DNA from: Frankiaceae bacterium
GTDB lineage: Bacteria; Actinomycetota; Actinomycetes; Mycobacteriales; SCTD01
Reading direction: 5' to 3'
Assembly (NCBI GenBank): GCA_026786045.1
Contig: JAJAYV010000462.1
Location: forward strand, 1-5,305
DNA length: 5,305 bases
Of this stretch, positions 4,573 through 5,305 are shown piece by piece (the stretch's first letter is position 1; each line of letters opens with the position of its first letter). A program made the translations under genes and the position numbers. The notes under the pieces were generated by a model, which saw nothing but the letters and a program-made list of their open reading frames with translations, was not told where the DNA came from and did not search any database.

Positions 4573-4926
4573 TCAGCGCACGACGAAGGAGGCGCCCTCG
4601 CGCTCGACCGGCCGGCGGCGCAGCTTGAGCACCTTCCCGACGCCCTTGATCAGCTGCTCGTAGCCCGGCGTCCTGCCGACGTACCAGAGGAAGCCCTTGG
4701 GGCCCTCGACCATCTCGCCGGTGTCGAGGTCGTACCGGCTCGCGTGCCACGGGCAGACCAGGCAGCCGTCCTTGTCGATCGACCCCTTCGACAGGTCGGC
4801 CAGCTGGTGCCGGCAGCGGGACGAGACGGCCCGGACCTCGCCCTTGCGGTTGGCGACGGTCCACGGGCCGGCCTTGGCGACGGTGCCCTCGGGCAGCGAG
4901 GCAGCGCGGATCTTGTGGGTGCTCAT
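4573..4926 (-). CDS. Small Rieske [2Fe-2S] ferredoxin-like protein
   Basis: 117 residues from the ATG at 4926. The Rieske cluster motif is C-x-H then C-x2-H: C38 and H40 in 'SSRCRHQLADL', C58 and H61 in 'CLVCPWHASRYDLDTGEM'. These residues bind a [2Fe-2S] cluster. The size, the lack of a signal peptide and the lack of a catalytic domain fit a soluble single-domain Rieske ferredoxin that passes electrons, or a cluster-carrying accessory subunit. The partner enzyme is not in the window. The basic C-terminal tail 'GKVLKLRRRPVEREGASF' lies outside the cluster fold. The start is set by GGAGG 4 bases upstream. The frame stays open to 4995 but that extension has no family match. It lies upstream of pup on the same strand with a 103-base gap, so readthrough into pup is possible. 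Confidence 0.9.
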   Translation of the reverse strand: MSTHKIRAASLPEGTVAKAGPWTVANRKGEVRAVSSRCRHQLADLSKGSIDKDGCLVCPWHASRYDLDTGEMVEGPKGFLWYVGRTPGYEQLIKGVGKVLKLRRRPVEREGASFVVR

Positions 4927-4986
4927 GGTTCCTCCAGGGTCAACAGGGTGCGTCCGCCAGCGCCCTACCCCGGTGCGGCGCGGCTG

Positions 4987-5012
4987 ACCGGGCACCGCTC
5001 ACCGGGCACAGT
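4987..5012 (+). promoter_or_regulatory. Direct repeat and possible leaderless promoter of the + strand gene
   Basis: ACCGGGCAC occurs at 4987-4995 and again at 5001-5009, a 14-base period in the 92-base divergent gap. CACAGT at 5007-5012 resembles a -10 box and stands 6 bases before the GTG at 5019, the spacing seen for leaderless actinobacterial genes. No Shine-Dalgarno sequence precedes that GTG. The repeats could bind a regulator of either divergent gene. Confidence 0.3.
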
Positions 5013-5018
5013 GGGCCC

Positions 5019-5305
5019 GTGGACGCCGCCGACCTCTACCGCCTGCCGCCGGAGGACTTCACAGCCGCGCGCGACGCCGCGGCCAAGGCGGCGAAGGCCG
5101 GTGGCGACGCCGATGTGGCGAAGGCGCTCAGGGCCCTGCGCCGGCCGAGCGTGCCGGCCTGGCTGGTGAACGGACTGGTCGCGCAGGAGCCCGAGCTGCT
5201 CGAGCAGCTGCTCGACCTCGGGCCCGCCCTCGCCCACGCGCAGGCGGCCGGGGAGGGCGACGCCCTTCGCGAGCTCGGCGCCCAGCGCCGGGCCCTGGTC
5301 GGCGC
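5019..5305 (+). CDS. Actinobacterial protein of unknown function, N-terminal part (cut by window edge)
   Basis: Open from the GTG at 5019 to the end of the window, 95 codons visible. It begins 'MDAADLYRLPPEDFTAARDA', continues with 'ALRALRRPSVPAWLVNGLVA' and 'LLEQLLDLGPALAHAQAAG', and runs on with 'ALRELGAQRRALV'. The order 'LY-x-LP-x-x-F-x-x-AR', 'LR-(K/R)-PSV-x-AW-x-VN' and a Leu/Ala-rich helical part recurs in unnamed actinobacterial proteins as I recall them. I know no assigned function. The composition is strongly helical (Ala, Leu, Glu, Arg), without membrane segments or a signal peptide. The third codon positions are nearly all G or C, which supports real coding. It is divergent from the Rieske gene and probably has its own promoter. 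Confidence 0.7.
   Translation, partial: MDAADLYRLPPEDFTAARDAAAKAAKAGGDADVAKALRALRRPSVPAWLVNGLVAQEPELLEQLLDLGPALAHAQAAGEGDALRELGAQRRALVG

Noticed and set aside
4505..4864. 119-codon minus-strand frame running through the Rieske gene
   Set aside because: It is an out-of-frame reading of the Rieske coding sequence, Arg/Gly/Pro-rich, without the cluster motif.
4927..4995. N-terminal extension of the Rieske protein to 4995
   Set aside because: The added residues (MPGQPRRTGVGRWR and on) match nothing in the family. GGAGG lies directly before the ATG at 4926, within the supposed extension.
4965..5237. 90-codon minus-strand open frame opposite the unknown + strand gene
   Set aside because: The + strand reading has recurring actinobacterial motifs and G/C-rich third positions. 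The minus reading looks like a mirror frame.
1..5305. tRNA, rRNA, CRISPR array, insertion sequence or phage attachment site
   Set aside because: No cloverleaf, regularly spaced repeat, transposase motif or terminal inverted repeats were found by reading both strands.

Overview
The window reads as chromosomal DNA of a high-GC actinobacterium (GC roughly 70% by eye). Three things support this: strong G/C preference at third codon positions, frequent GTG starts, and a Pup-proteasome gene set (pup, prcB, prcA). The style resembles Geodermatophilaceae, Frankiales or related soil actinomycetes, but the genus assignment is inference only.

Layout, right to left, because almost everything is on the minus strand. 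A + strand gene of unknown function enters at 5019 and leaves the window. Divergent from it is a small Rieske [2Fe-2S] ferredoxin-like gene (4573-4926). A leader of about 100 bases with a possible -10 box precedes pup (4254-4469), whose product ends in Gly-Gly-Glu. A gene for an endonuclease VII-type HNH nuclease (3536-4225) follows immediately. Its last 118 bases overlap the 5' end of prcB (2832-3653) in another frame. Then come prcA (2090-2800) and a lipoprotein FKBP-type prolyl isomerase (1560-2093) whose GTG start overlaps the prcA stop. A ChaB-domain protein (1129-1530) and tryptophan 2,3-dioxygenase, kynA (334-1110), follow with short gaps. The left end holds the first 52 codons of a GNAT acetyltransferase (minus, start 158). 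Between it and kynA, on the + strand, lies a short 3' remnant of a glycerophosphodiester phosphodiesterase gene.

How the genes fit together: Pup is the protein tag, and PrcA/PrcB form the 20S core that degrades pupylated proteins after unfolding by the Mpa/ARC ATPase. The ligase PafA, the depupylase Dop and the ATPase are not in the window. Tight spacing from pup to kynA suggests one long transcript, with translational coupling at pup/nuclease, nuclease/prcB and prcA/FKBP. The placement of a nuclease between tag and protease, the dual-coding overlap with the prcB propeptide, and the FKBP directly behind prcA are the most unusual points.

Gene-free stretches are short. The longest is 159-333, which holds a GC-rich inverted repeat and the phosphodiesterase remnant. 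No tRNA, rRNA, insertion sequence or CRISPR array was seen.
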